From Acidimicrobiaceae bacterium (GTDB lineage: Bacteria; Actinomycetota; Acidimicrobiia; Acidimicrobiales; Ilumatobacteraceae): 64,000 nt of DNA. Positions 46,710 through 55,330 of the stretch are shown piece after piece. The translations under genes were made by a program, and so were the position numbers. The DNA lies in NCBI GenBank assembly GCA_016722025.1, contig JADKGZ010000005.1, forward strand, positions 128,501-192,500. Direction: 5' to 3'. Every line of letters begins with the position of its first letter. The stretch's first letter is position 1. The notes beneath the pieces were generated by a model. That model made no database searches. It was not told the origin of the DNA and saw only the letters and a list, made by a program, of their open reading frames with translations.

Positions 46710-47007
46710 TCTGCACGAAGGCGAGGCGAATGTTGGAGAGCGCATTGGCGAGCGTCTCGGCATCGGCGCCCAGCCGCTCGCCGAGGCCTTCCACCAGGCA
46801 GCCGACCGCGTCGATGGCCAGTGCTGCCTCGTGCAAGGCGGGTGGCTCGGCGCTGAGATGGATGGCAGCCAGCTCGTAGAGACCCATCACGTGGTTCGAC
46901 ACCACCACTTCCGCGGGGACGTCGGCCAGTCGATTGCGGGCGTCGTACATGGCCTGCTGCGCCTCGTCGAGCACGGATTCGTCGAGTTCTGCGTCGTTGT
47001 CGGTCAC
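46690..47007 (-). CDS. DUF1844 family protein
   Basis: A 105-residue protein of the actinobacterial DUF1844 family, function unknown. The N-terminus is acidic; VSNHVMGLYELAAIHLSAEP is an amphipathic helix, and the C-terminal IRLAFVQIKSA matches the family's LRLAFREAS-like end. GTG 47007 is supported by a TAGGGT hexamer 7 nt upstream. DUF1844 genes commonly lie next to infC, as here, where the two are divergent. Confidence 0.78.
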   Translation of the reverse strand: MTDNDAELDESVLDEAQQAMYDARNRLADVPAEVVVSNHVMGLYELAAIHLSAEPPALHEAALAIDAVGCLVEGLGERLGADAETLANALSNIRLAFVQIKSASG

Positions 47008-47014
47008 GTTTGGT

Positions 47015-47020
47015 ACCCTA
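47015..47020 (-). promoter_or_regulatory. -10 element of the DUF1844 gene
   Basis: TAGGGT on the minus strand, 7 nt before GTG 47007. Confidence 0.5.
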
Positions 47021-47135
47021 CCGGGCTGACAACTGAGGCGAAGTGGGGTGCCGTCCGCGGTCATCCCCACCCGGCCACCGCCCATTGCGTTCGCGCAGCG
47101 GGTCTCGCAGGTGCGTCCGGGTCACACGCATTGCG

Positions 47136-47141
47136 TAGCAT
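47136..47141 (+). promoter_or_regulatory. Possible -10 element of the infC operon
   Basis: TAGCAT, giving a leader of roughly 65-85 nt before the infC start candidates. A hairpin-capable pair (GTGGGG 47043-47048 with CCCCAC 47065-47070) lies further upstream. Weak evidence. Confidence 0.35.
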
Positions 47142-47196
47142 GCCGCCCTGGTGCGGTGTGCCCCGTCGTGTTCGGTGGCTTTCGCATCACCAACAC

Positions 47197-47236
47197 AGGA
47201 GGGGACACACCCATTGCACAGGAGTGAGCAGCCATA
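47197..47236 (+). promoter_or_regulatory. Nested ribosome-binding sites and non-AUG starts of infC
   Basis: AGGAGGGG (47197-47204) lies 8 nt before ATT 47213, which opens a 4-codon frame ending in TGA 47225-47227. Within it, AGGAG (47220-47224) lies 9 nt before ATA 47234, the first codon after that stop from which the IF3 sequence is open. No ATG, GTG or TTG is available. Confidence 0.6.
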
Positions 47237-47959
47237 GCACCGCCGCAGACACCAGAACACCGGTACAACGAGCGCATCCGTGCCCGAGAGGTCCGACTCA
47301 TCGGAGCCGACGGCAACCAGCTGGGCATCAAAGCCCTTCCGGACGCGCTCTCGCTGGCCCGCCAGGCCGACCTCGATCTCGTCGAAGTCGCGCCGATGGC
47401 GAATCCGCCAGTGTGCCGGATCATGGACTACGGCAAGTTCCGCTACGAGGAAAGCCAGAAGGCCAAAGAGTCACGCAAGAAGACCGTGCACGTATCGATC
47501 AAGGAAGTGAAGTTCCGCCCCAAGATCGGTAAGGGCGACTTCGACACCAAGGTGCGCCACATGCACGACTTCCTTGCAGACGGCCACAAGGTGAAGGTGA
47601 CACTGCAGTTCCGTGGGCGCGAAATGGCGCACCCGGAGCTCGGTTCACGAATCCTCGACGCGGTGCTCGAACAACTGGGGCCGACCGCCAAGGTCGAAAC
47701 CCAAGCACGGCTCGAAGGGCGCAACATGACCATGGTCCTGGCGCCCGAGAAGAAGGTGGTGCCGAAGAAGCCGAGTGAGAGCAAACCTCACGCTGGCGAC
47801 GACGACCTCACCAGCCCGCAAGCACCTCCCACAGAGGTGGTTGCCGAGCCGGCCGCAGTGCCCGACACGGAATCGATCGTCGAAGTGGAAGAGACCATCG
47901 AGCCCGCAACGGCAGCAGCAGCCGAGCCCGAGACAGCACCCGAGCCAGACCCCGCCTGA
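47234..47959 (+). CDS. infC: Translation initiation factor IF-3 with non-AUG start
   Basis: Keeps 30S subunits apart from 50S and checks start codons. YNERIRAREVRLIG begins the N-terminal domain, DLDLVEVAPMANPPVCRIMDYGK leads into the linker, and the C-terminal domain has GRNMTMVLAP. A further acidic, Pro/Glu-rich tail of about 60 residues follows. The first ATG in frame (47396) would remove most of the N-terminal domain, so translation must start at ATA 47234 or (if the TGA at 47225 is an error) at ATT 47213. Rare infC starts are known from E. coli (AUU) and are used for autoregulation. It heads infC-rpmI-rplT. Confidence 0.92.
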   Translation: MAPPQTPEHRYNERIRAREVRLIGADGNQLGIKALPDALSLARQADLDLVEVAPMANPPVCRIMDYGKFRYEESQKAKESRKKTVHVSIKEVKFRPKIGKGDFDTKVRHMHDFLADGHKVKVTLQFRGREMAHPELGSRILDAVLEQLGPTAKVETQARLEGRNMTMVLAPEKKVVPKKPSESKPHAGDDDLTSPQAPPTEVVAEPAAVPDTESIVEVEETIEPATAAAAEPETAPEPDPA

Positions 47960-48013
47960 ATCAATCGACGCATAGCCCGGCGGTGCCACCGCCAGACACA
48001 CAGGAAAACCACC

Positions 48014-48211
48014 ATGCCCAAGATGAAGACCAGCAAGACCGCTGCCAAGCGGTTCAAGACCACCGGCACCGGCAAGCTGCGCCGTCTGCAGCAGAACAGG
48101 CAGCACCTGTTCGAGAAGAAGCCGTCCACCCGCACCCGCCGTCTCGACGGCCAGGTCGACGTCCACCCCGGCGATGCGAAGAAGATCAAGCGCCTGCTCG
48201 CCAAGCGCTGA
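48014..48211 (+). CDS. rpmI: Ribosomal protein L35
   Basis: 65 residues, basic; MPKMKTSKTAAKRFKTTGTG is the L35 signature. It lies between infC and rplT, the universal order, with AGGAAA shortly before the ATG. Confidence 0.98.
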   Translation: MPKMKTSKTAAKRFKTTGTGKLRRLQQNRQHLFEKKPSTRTRRLDGQVDVHPGDAKKIKRLLAKR

Positions 48212-48271
48212 TCCCACTCGCACTGACATCGTCGTCTTGAAGAACTTGAACGAGAAGAAGGAGATACAACT

Positions 48272-48643
48272 ATGGCTCGTGTAAAGCGCGCAGTCGGCTC
48301 GAAGAAGCATCGCAAGCAGGTGCTCGAGCGGGCGAAGGGTTACTACGGCAACAAGAGCCGCTCCGTACGTGCGGCCAACGAGCAGGTGATGAAGAGCGGT
48401 CAGTACGCGTTTCGCGACCGCCGGGCCAAGAAGGGCGAGTTCCGCCGCCTCTGGATCCAGCGCATCAACGCTGCGTGCCGCCTCAACGACATCAGCTACA
48501 GCCGGTTCATCGCCGGGCTCAACGCCGCTGGCATCGAGGTCGATCGCAAGGTGATGAGCGACCTGGCCATCACCGACGCGGCGGCGTTCACCGCACTGGT
48601 CCACGCGGCCAAGGCCGCGCTGGACAACAAGGCTGCTCTCTGA
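48272..48643 (+). CDS. rplT: Ribosomal protein L20
   Basis: 123 residues; ARVKRAVGSKKHRKQVLERA and the RRLWIQRINAACR segment are typical of L20, which is needed for early 50S assembly. AAGGAG (48258-48263) lies 8 nt before the ATG, a strong Shine-Dalgarno. The stop overlaps the CTG that probably starts the next gene. Confidence 0.98.
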   Translation: MARVKRAVGSKKHRKQVLERAKGYYGNKSRSVRAANEQVMKSGQYAFRDRRAKKGEFRRLWIQRINAACRLNDISYSRFIAGLNAAGIEVDRKVMSDLAITDAAAFTALVHAAKAALDNKAAL

Positions 48644-49393
48644 GCGACCAGCTCACCTTTTCGAACCCAAAGGTTCAACGACTGCGGCGCCTCCTGGGGC
48701 GCCGCAGTGCGCGTTCCGAGGAAGGTGTCTTCGTCGTCGAAGGTCCATCCCTGGTCGCCCAGGCCGTGGCGGCCGGGTGGGAGATCGAGGCGCAGTTCGT
48801 TGCGCCGGGCGCTCGCGCCGTAGGGTGGGCCAGGCGGGCTCGGCGACGGCGGTGTTCGAGTTGGCCCCAACGTGATCGAGCGCGTGGCCACCACTGAAGC
48901 GCCGCAACCGGTGCTCGCGGTGGTGCGCCAACGCATCGCCGTGCTGCCCACCGGCGCCGACTTCGTGATGGTTGCCCACCAACTCGCCGACCCGGGCAAC
49001 GCCGGCACCATCATCCGCTCGGCAGAGGCCGCCGGTGCACAGGCCGTGGTGTTCACGCCCGGCTCGGTCGACCCGTTCAACCCGAAGGTGGTGCGTGCCA
49101 CCGCCGGCTCGTTGTTCCGCGTGCCGGTGGTGGTCGCCGAACTGAGTGCGCTCAGTGCCTCCGGCCTCCGGGTGCTGGCCACGTCGTCACACCACGGCAC
49201 CGCGTACACCGACGCCGACCTCACCGGCGCGGTCGCGCTGGTGGTGGGTAACGAGGCGCACGGCGTGCCCGACGACGCTGCCGTCGACGGATGGCTGACG
49301 ATTCCTCATGCGGGGGCGGCGGAGAGCCTGAACGTGGCGATGGCGGCCACCGTGCTCGCATTTGAGGTCGCCCGCCAACGCCGGTACCGATAG
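48640..49393 (+). CDS. TrmH/SpoU family rRNA methyltransferase (frameshifted; probable CTG start)
   Basis: A SPOUT-fold 2'-O-methyltransferase. The N-terminal substrate-binding part has SNPKVQRLRRLLGRRSARSEEG and VFVVEGPSLVAQA; the three SPOUT motifs are LADPGNAGTIIRSAEAAGA, ALVVGNEAHGV and IPHAGAAESLNVAMAATVL. The frame changes near 48830. No ATG, GTG or TTG precedes the conserved start; CTG 48640 overlaps the rplT stop in the 4-bp pattern (CTGA), so a CTG start is likely. About 250 residues. The TAG stop forms the start of the pheS -10 hexamer. Confidence 0.85.
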
Positions 49394-49396
49394 CTT
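49391..49396 (+). promoter_or_regulatory. -10 element of pheS (begins with the upstream stop codon)
   Basis: TAGCTT, 8 nt before ATG 49405. Its TAG is the stop of the rRNA methyltransferase gene. Confidence 0.45.
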
Positions 49397-49404
49397 CGTT
49401 GGCG

Positions 49405-50405
49405 ATGATTGATCAGATCCACACCGTCCGCGATGGCGCGCTGCATCGCCTCGCCGCAGCAACGAGCAGCGACGACGTGCGCGCTGTCGAGCTGGAGGTG
49501 CTCGGCAAGAAGGGCGCGCTCACCGATCTGAAGGCTGGTTTGGGGAAGCTCGCCACGATCGAGGAGAAGAAGGAAGCCGGGCGAGCGCTCAACGACGCAG
49601 CCACGCAGGTCGCCGATGCGCTGCAGCTTCGCCTCGGCGAGTTCCGACGGGCGGAGCGCGCCGTGCAGCTGGAAGCCGAGCGAGTCGACCTGACAGAGGT
49701 GATGCGCCGCCCCGGGCGTGGGCACGCTCACGTGGTCACCCAGGCATGGCAGCGTCTGGAGGACGTGTTCGTCGGGCTCGGGTTCCAGGTTGCAGAAGGC
49801 CCGGACGTGGAAACCGACTGGTACAACTTCGAGGCGCTCAACATGCCCGCCAACCATCCGGCGCGCAGCATGCACGACACGTTCTACGTCGAGCACGGCA
49901 CACCGGGCAGCACGGTGCTGCGCACACATACGTCGCCGGTGCAGATCCGCGTGATGCAACAGCTGCCGCCGCCGATCTACATGATCATGCCGGGTCGCGT
50001 GTTCCGCAACGAGACCACCGATGCAACCCACCTGGCCGTGTTCCATCAGCTCGAGGGGCTGGTCATCGATCGCGGCATCACGCTCGCCGATCTCGCTGGC
50101 ACCATCGAGGCGTTCACCAGGGCGTTCTTCGGAGAGGGCTTCACCAGCCGCCTGCGGCCCAGCTACTTCCCGTTCACCGAGCCCTCGGCGGAGTTCGACA
50201 TCCGCACCCCCTCGGGCGAGTGGCTCGAGCTGGGCGGCTGCGGGATGGTGCACCCCAACGTGTTGCGCGCCGGCGGCCTCGACCCCGAGGAGTGGAGCGG
50301 GTTCGCGTTCGGTTTCGGCATCGATCGCATGGCCAAGGAGCGCCACGGCATCGGCGACGTCGCGAGATGTACTCCAACGACATCCGCTTCATCGAGCAGT
50401 TCTGA
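49405..50405 (+). CDS. pheS: Phenylalanyl-tRNA synthetase alpha subunit (frameshifted at the end)
   Basis: The catalytic subunit of the alpha2-beta2 enzyme. The N-terminal coiled coil is followed by the class II motifs: VAEGPDVETDWYNFEALNMP, FRNETTDATHLAVFHQLEG and ELGGCGMVHPNVL. One missing base near 50362 shifts the frame, so the raw reading runs on into pheT. In the correct frame it ends with EMYSNDIRFIEQF and TGA 50403-50405. About 333 residues. Confidence 0.96.
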
Positions 50406-50415
50406 GGGGCCACCA

Positions 50416-52764
50416 ATGAAGATCGTTCATTCCTGGCTCAACGACCTCGCGCCCGTGGGCGACGATGTGGATGCCGTCGCCGAGCTCATCACCAACCTCG
50501 GCCTCGCGGTGGAAGACGTTGCCCGTGTCGGCGGTTCCGTCGCCGGTGTCATCACCGCCCGCGTGCTGCGCACCGAGCGTCATCCCGACGCGGCGAAGGT
50601 GCATCGGGTCTTCGTCGATGCCGGCGACGGGGTCGAGCGGCACGTGTGGTGCGGTGCCTTCAACATGCATCCCGGCGACGTCATCCCGCTCGCCACGCCG
50701 GGCACCGCGATGCCCGACGGACGCTCCATCGAGCCCAAGCCGATTCTCGGCCTCAGCAGCGACGGCATGCTGTGCAGCGCCAGCGAGCTCGGCCTCGGCA
50801 ACGATCACTCGGGCATCCTCATCCTGCCGGCCGGCACTCCGTTGGGCGTGCCCTACGGCGAGGCGCTCGGCATCGGCGAGGAGGTCGTCTACGACCTCGA
50901 TGTGCTGCGCAACCGCCCCGACTGCTACGGGCACCTGGGGGTTGCACGCGACGTGGCGGCCAAGCTCGGTGTGGCGGTCGCCGCCGCTCCCGTGCTTCCT
51001 GCAGCAGCACTGCCGTCGCAAACCGCAACGGTCGAGCTCGTTGCCGGCGAGCGCTGCTCACGTTTCACCACGTTGGTCATCAGTGGCATCACCATCGGTC
51101 AGTCACCCGACTGGATGCGACGGCGGTTGGCGGCGGCGGGCATGCGGCCCATCAACAACGTGGTCGACGTCAGCAACTACGTGATGCTGGAGACCAACCA
51201 GCCGAACCACGCCTACGACTTCGACACGCTCGGCGGCAACGGCTTCCGGGTGCGCCTGGCCCGCGATGGCGAGGTGCTGGTCACGCTCGACGACGTCGCC
51301 CGCACGCTCACCGCCGACGACCTGCTGATCTGCGACGCCACCGACCGGCCCATCGGCATCGCCGGCATCATGGGCGGTCAGAACACCGAGATCAGCGACA
51401 CCACGTCCACCATCGCACTCGAGACCGCATGGTTCGAACCGGCTGCGATCATGCGCAGCGCAACTCGGCTGGGCCTACGGAGCGAGGCCTCGGCTCGCTT
51501 CGAACGCGGCGTCGACCCGCTCGGCATCGACCACGGCGTCGCTCGTTTCGTCGAGCTGCTGGCGCTCACCTGCCCGGGCCTCGTCGTGCACCAGGGCATG
51601 GTCGATGCGCGCACCGAGCACCTGCCGGCAACCACCGCGCTGGCGTTGCGCCCCGCACGTGTGTCGGCGCTGCTGGGCACCGCATTCGACGCCCGGGCCA
51701 TCCGTTCTCTGCTCGAGCCGATCGGGTTCGGCGTGGCAGCCGACGGTGCCGACCTGGTGGTCACCGTGCCGTCATGGCGGCCCGACTGCACGCAGGAGAT
51801 CGACCTCGTGGAAGAGGTCGCTCGCCTTCACGGCTACGAGCGATTGGGCAAGACCGTGCCCAAGAGCACACTGCCCGGTGGGCTCAGTGGTGTCCAGCAA
51901 CGGCGCCGCCGCCTTCGCGAGGTGCTGCTCGGCCTGGGCATCAGCGAGGCGATGCCGCACCCGTTCCTGGCAGCCGACGAGTTGACGAAGGCGGGCCTGG
52001 CGGGCGACGCCGTGCGCCTCACCAACCCGCTCGTCGCCGGCGACGACGTGTTGCGCACCTCGCTGCGCCCCGGCCTGTTGAAGGCCATCGCGTTCAACGA
52101 GTCGCACCGCCGGCCGGGCGTCGCCCTGTTCGAAGTCGGCCACGTGTACCCACCCAGCGATCAGGTGCTGCCTGCGGAGTACGAAGCCCTCGGCATCGTG
52201 CTCGCGGGCAGCGATGCGATGCAGGCCGTGGGCATCTGGCGTGAGCTCGCCTCGGCAATGGGCTGGGGCGCGCGACTCGATCAGAGCGCAGTGCCGGCGG
52301 GCCTGCACACCGCTCGCGCGGCCACGCTGTCACTCGGGCGCGATGTCATCGGCGCCGTCGGTGAGATCCACCCCGATGTCGCCGAAGCGTTCGAGATCGC
52401 CGAACGCGTGGCGGTGCTCGAGCTCAACCTCTCCGTGCTGCTGGCAGCCGAGCCGAAGGTGCCGCTGTGGAAGCCCACCGGGCGCTTCCCTTCCAGCGAC
52501 CTCGATCTTGCGTTCGTCGTGCCGAACTCGGTGACCGCCGAGAAGGTCGACAAGGCCATCCGGCAAGCGGCCGGCGTGCTGCTCGTGGATCTGTCGCTGT
52601 TCGACGTCTACCGCGGGCCGGCAGTTGCCGGCGGCACTCGCAGCCTTGCCTATCGGCTGCGACTGCAGGCCCTCGATCGCACGCTCACCGACGACGACGT
52701 GGCCACCGTGCGGGCGAAGGCGGAGGCGGTCACCAGCAAGATGGGTGCGGTGCTGCGCGGTTGA
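50416..52764 (+). CDS. pheT: Phenylalanyl-tRNA synthetase beta subunit
   Basis: 782 residues, no frameshift. It has the N-terminal tRNA-binding (EMAP-like) domain (VITARVLRTERHPDAAKVH), the B3/B4 editing domain (PINNVVDVSNYVMLETNQPNH region, IAGIMGGQ), B5 (SWRPDCTQEIDLVEEVARLHGY) and the C-terminal ferredoxin-like anticodon-binding domain (FPSSDLDLAFVVPNSV). It starts 10 bp after the true pheS stop. Confidence 0.97.
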   Translation: MKIVHSWLNDLAPVGDDVDAVAELITNLGLAVEDVARVGGSVAGVITARVLRTERHPDAAKVHRVFVDAGDGVERHVWCGAFNMHPGDVIPLATPGTAMPDGRSIEPKPILGLSSDGMLCSASELGLGNDHSGILILPAGTPLGVPYGEALGIGEEVVYDLDVLRNRPDCYGHLGVARDVAAKLGVAVAAAPVLPAAALPSQTATVELVAGERCSRFTTLVISGITIGQSPDWMRRRLAAAGMRPINNVVDVSNYVMLETNQPNHAYDFDTLGGNGFRVRLARDGEVLVTLDDVARTLTADDLLICDATDRPIGIAGIMGGQNTEISDTTSTIALETAWFEPAAIMRSATRLGLRSEASARFERGVDPLGIDHGVARFVELLALTCPGLVVHQGMVDARTEHLPATTALALRPARVSALLGTAFDARAIRSLLEPIGFGVAADGADLVVTVPSWRPDCTQEIDLVEEVARLHGYERLGKTVPKSTLPGGLSGVQQRRRRLREVLLGLGISEAMPHPFLAADELTKAGLAGDAVRLTNPLVAGDDVLRTSLRPGLLKAIAFNESHRRPGVALFEVGHVYPPSDQVLPAEYEALGIVLAGSDAMQAVGIWRELASAMGWGARLDQSAVPAGLHTARAATLSLGRDVIGAVGEIHPDVAEAFEIAERVAVLELNLSVLLAAEPKVPLWKPTGRFPSSDLDLAFVVPNSVTAEKVDKAIRQAAGVLLVDLSLFDVYRGPAVAGGTRSLAYRLRLQALDRTLTDDDVATVRAKAEAVTSKMGAVLRG

Positions 52765-52802
52765 GCCGTTGACCGGTTGGAGCCGTTGCGCCGTTGCGCG
52801 TG

Positions 52803-53395
52803 TCAGTTCGCGCTGAGGTCGTCGGGTGCGTTGGCCACCCACGCCAGCCGGCCGCCCTGGCGGCGCAGCACGATGCGCCACAGATCGGTGGGGTCGCTGC
52901 AGAACACATCGGTGAGCTCGGCAGGCAACACCATCCAGGCACCTTCGGCCAGTTCCCCGTCGAGCTGCATCGCCCCCCACCCGGAGTAGCCGCGGAACAC
53001 TCGCAGCGCCAGCACGCTCTGCGCCACGTCGAGCGGGTCGAGCATCAGATCGATCGAGCCGAGGCTCTCGGCCACCTGGCTCCACGACCCCTCGACGGCG
53101 CCTTGCAGCCGGGCCAACGCGATGAGGGCTTCCTCATCGACCGGGCCGCCGGCGAAGAGCGTGCCGGGGCGCTGATGTGCTCGGCCCATGCGTGCAACTC
53201 CTCTGGGGCGCGCTCGCCGAGTGGCCGGTTGAGCACCACCCCGACGGCACCGTCGGCGGTGTGCTCCAGCACGTAGATGACGGTGCGGTCGAAGTTGGGG
53301 TCGGTGAGCGGGGGAGTGGCCACCAACAGCTTCCCCTTGCACCAGCGCTCGGCGGACGGGATGCCGGGCGTGCTCACGTCGACATTCTGACGCAT
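52803..53395 (-). CDS. YqgE/AlgH family protein (frameshifted)
   Basis: About 196 residues of the AlgH (DUF179) family, function unsettled. TDPNFDRTVIYVLEHTADGA and VGVVLNRPLGER are the N-terminal signature; after a shift near 53172 it continues LFAGGPVDEEALIALAR and FRGYSGWGAMQLDGELAEG, the second signature. It is divergent from argC, only 60 bp apart, so the ARG boxes of argC may also affect it. Confidence 0.87.
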
Positions 53396-53418
53396 CGCTC
53401 GGGACTCGACACACATCG

Positions 53419-53447
53419 TTGCATGACAATGCACGTGTGTGTATAGT
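53419..53447 (+). promoter_or_regulatory. argC promoter
   Basis: TTGCAT (53419-53424) and TATAGT (53442-53447) are separated by 17 bp, a near-ideal sigma-70-type promoter. The -10 ends 8 nt before ATG 53456, so the transcript is probably leaderless. Confidence 0.75.
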
Positions 53448-53453
53448 CATGCG
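53420..53453 (+). promoter_or_regulatory. Tandem ArgR operator (ARG boxes) at the argC promoter
   Basis: Box 1 is a perfect TGCAT-GACA-ATGCA (53420-53433); box 2 is TGTAT-AGTC-ATGCG (53440-53453), two mismatches. They start 20 bp apart, about two helical turns. They cover the -35 and -10 elements, so ArgR with arginine would block RNA polymerase. Confidence 0.85.
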
Positions 53454-53455
53454 TC

Positions 53456-54470
53456 ATGGTTCACGTCGGCATCATTGGCGCATCCGGGTACACCGGCGCC
53501 GAGCTGTTGCGCCTGTGCGCGCAGCATCCAGAGTTCGAGGTGGTCTACGCCACGGGCGACACGCAGGCAGGCACGCGTGCCGCCTCGCTGTACCCCAGCC
53601 TGGCCGGGCGCTACCCGACGCTGATGTTCGAGGAGTTCGAGATCGAGCGCGGCAGGGCTCGACCTGGTCTTCCTCGGCCTTCCGCACGAGGCAAGCCTGG
53701 CGCTGGCGCCACAGTTGGTGGGCCGTGCCGGTTGCGTGGTCGACCTCTCGGCCGCGTATCGACTGCGCGACGCATCGTTGTACCCGCAGTGGTACGGCTT
53801 CGTGCACGATCAGCCGGCGCTGCTCGCGCAAGCGGTGTTCGGGCTCCCGGAACTGCACCGTGGCGAGCTGAGCGGCGCAGCCCTGGTGGCCACACCGGGC
53901 TGCCACGTCACTGCTGCCACGCTGGCGTTGGCGCCGCTGGTGAACGCAGGGCTCATCGAGCCCACCGGGGTCGTGGTCGACAGCATCACCGGCGTCAGCG
54001 GCGCGGGGCGGGCACTGAAGCACACGTCGCTGTTCTGCACCGCCGACGAGGATGTCACTGCCTACGGCCTGCTGGATCATCGCCACACTCCCGAGATCGA
54101 GCAGGAGGTCGGGGCACAGGTGCTGTTCACGCCCCATCTCGCTCCCCTCAGTCGCGGCCTGCTGGCAACGTGCTACGCACGTCCGTCGGCCGCCGTGAGC
54201 ACCGAGTCGTTGTTGGGCGCGCTGCGTGATGCGTACTCGGGCGAGCCGTTCGTCGTCGTCGACGAAGCGTCGCCGTCCACCAAGGCAACGCTGGGCAGCA
54301 ACATGGCACACCTGACCGCGCGCTTCGACGAGCGAACCGGCACGGTGATGGCGATCTGCGCGATCGACAACATCGCCAAAGGGGCGTCGGGGGGTGCCGT
54401 GCAGGCCGCCAACGTCGCGCTCGGCCTTGCCGAGACCGCTGGTCTCAGCGTGGTGGGGATGTATCCGTGA
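53456..54470 (+). CDS. argC: N-acetyl-gamma-glutamyl-phosphate reductase (frameshifted)
   Basis: The third step of arginine synthesis. VGIIGASGYTGAELLRL binds NADP; after a shift near 53655 the protein continues LDLVFLGLPHEASLALAPQL, ATPGCHVTAATLAL (catalytic Cys) and HRHTPEIEQE. GSNMAHLTAR and DNIAKGASGGAVQ are the C-terminal signature. About 338 residues when joined. It heads the operon directly behind the ARG boxes and overlaps argB by 4 bp. Confidence 0.95.
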
Positions 54471-55330
54471 GCCTCACCTCTGCGACCGACAAGGCGGCGA
54501 TGCTGGTCGAGGCGCTGCCGTACATCCGCCGGTTCGCCGGCCAGGTCGTGGTGGTGAAGTACGGCGGCAACGCGCTCGCCGGCGCCAGCGAGGGCGACGC
54601 GCTCGCGTTGTTCGCGCAAGACATCGTGCTGATGCATCAAGTGGGCATGCGGCCGGTGGTGGTGCACGGGGGTGGTCCACAGATCAACGAACTGATGCGT
54701 CGCTTGGGCAAGCAGGCCGAGTTCCGCAACGGGCTGCGCGTCACCGACGCCGACACGGTCGACATCGTGCGCATGGTGCTCATCGGGCAGGTCAACCCAC
54801 AACTCGTGGCCGCCATCAACGTGCACGGCCCGTTGGCTGTAGGTGTCAGCGGTGAAGATGCGGGCCTGATCCGCGCGGTGTGCCGCGACCCAGATCTCGG
54901 CTTCGTCGGCGACGTCGAGTCGATCAACCCCACCATCCTGCGCGGTCTGCTCGACGAGGAGTTCATCCCTGTCGTCGCAACCATCGGCACCGATGCTCAC
55001 GGCCAGGCCTTCAACATCAACGCCGACACCGTCGCCGGCGCAATTGCCGAAGCGCTGGGGGCCGAGAAGCTCGTCTACCTCACCGACATCGAAGGCCTTC
55101 GTCGCGTCGTCGACGACCCGGCCACGCTCATCCGCCAGACCACCCCGGGCGAGCTCGACGCACTGATGATCGATGGCACCATCGCCGGCGGGATGATCCC
55201 GAAGGTGGAGAGCTGCGTGCACGCGGTGCGCAACGGTGTGCGCCGAGCGCACATCCTCGACGGTCGCATCCCCCACGTGCTGCTGCTGGAAGTGTTCACC
55301 GACGAGGGAATCGGAACGATGGTCCAATGA
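54467..55330 (+). CDS. argB: Acetylglutamate kinase
   Basis: Phosphorylates N-acetylglutamate. VVKYGGNAL and VVHGGGPQINELM bind the substrates; NADTVAGAIAEALGAEKLVYLTDI region, then TIAGGMIPKVESC, form the nucleotide end. It has 287 residues. It follows argC directly, without the argJ gene that usually lies between them in actinobacteria. 4-bp overlaps on both sides. Confidence 0.96.
   Translation: MSLTSATDKAAMLVEALPYIRRFAGQVVVVKYGGNALAGASEGDALALFAQDIVLMHQVGMRPVVVHGGGPQINELMRRLGKQAEFRNGLRVTDADTVDIVRMVLIGQVNPQLVAAINVHGPLAVGVSGEDAGLIRAVCRDPDLGFVGDVESINPTILRGLLDEEFIPVVATIGTDAHGQAFNINADTVAGAIAEALGAEKLVYLTDIEGLRRVVDDPATLIRQTTPGELDALMIDGTIAGGMIPKVESCVHAVRNGVRRAHILDGRIPHVLLLEVFTDEGIGTMVQ

Noticed and set aside
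49399..52764. Apparent 1121-residue PheS-PheT fusion
   Set aside because: A single missing base near 50362 removes the pheS stop from the frame. The correct ending EMYSNDIRFIEQF and TGA 50403-50405 is present, followed by a normal pheT start.
52764..52800. Short direct repeats GCCGTTG between pheT and the AlgH gene
   Set aside because: Seven-base repeats in 37 bp of GC-rich intergenic sequence are not beyond chance and have no palindromic order or regular spacing like a CRISPR or operator.
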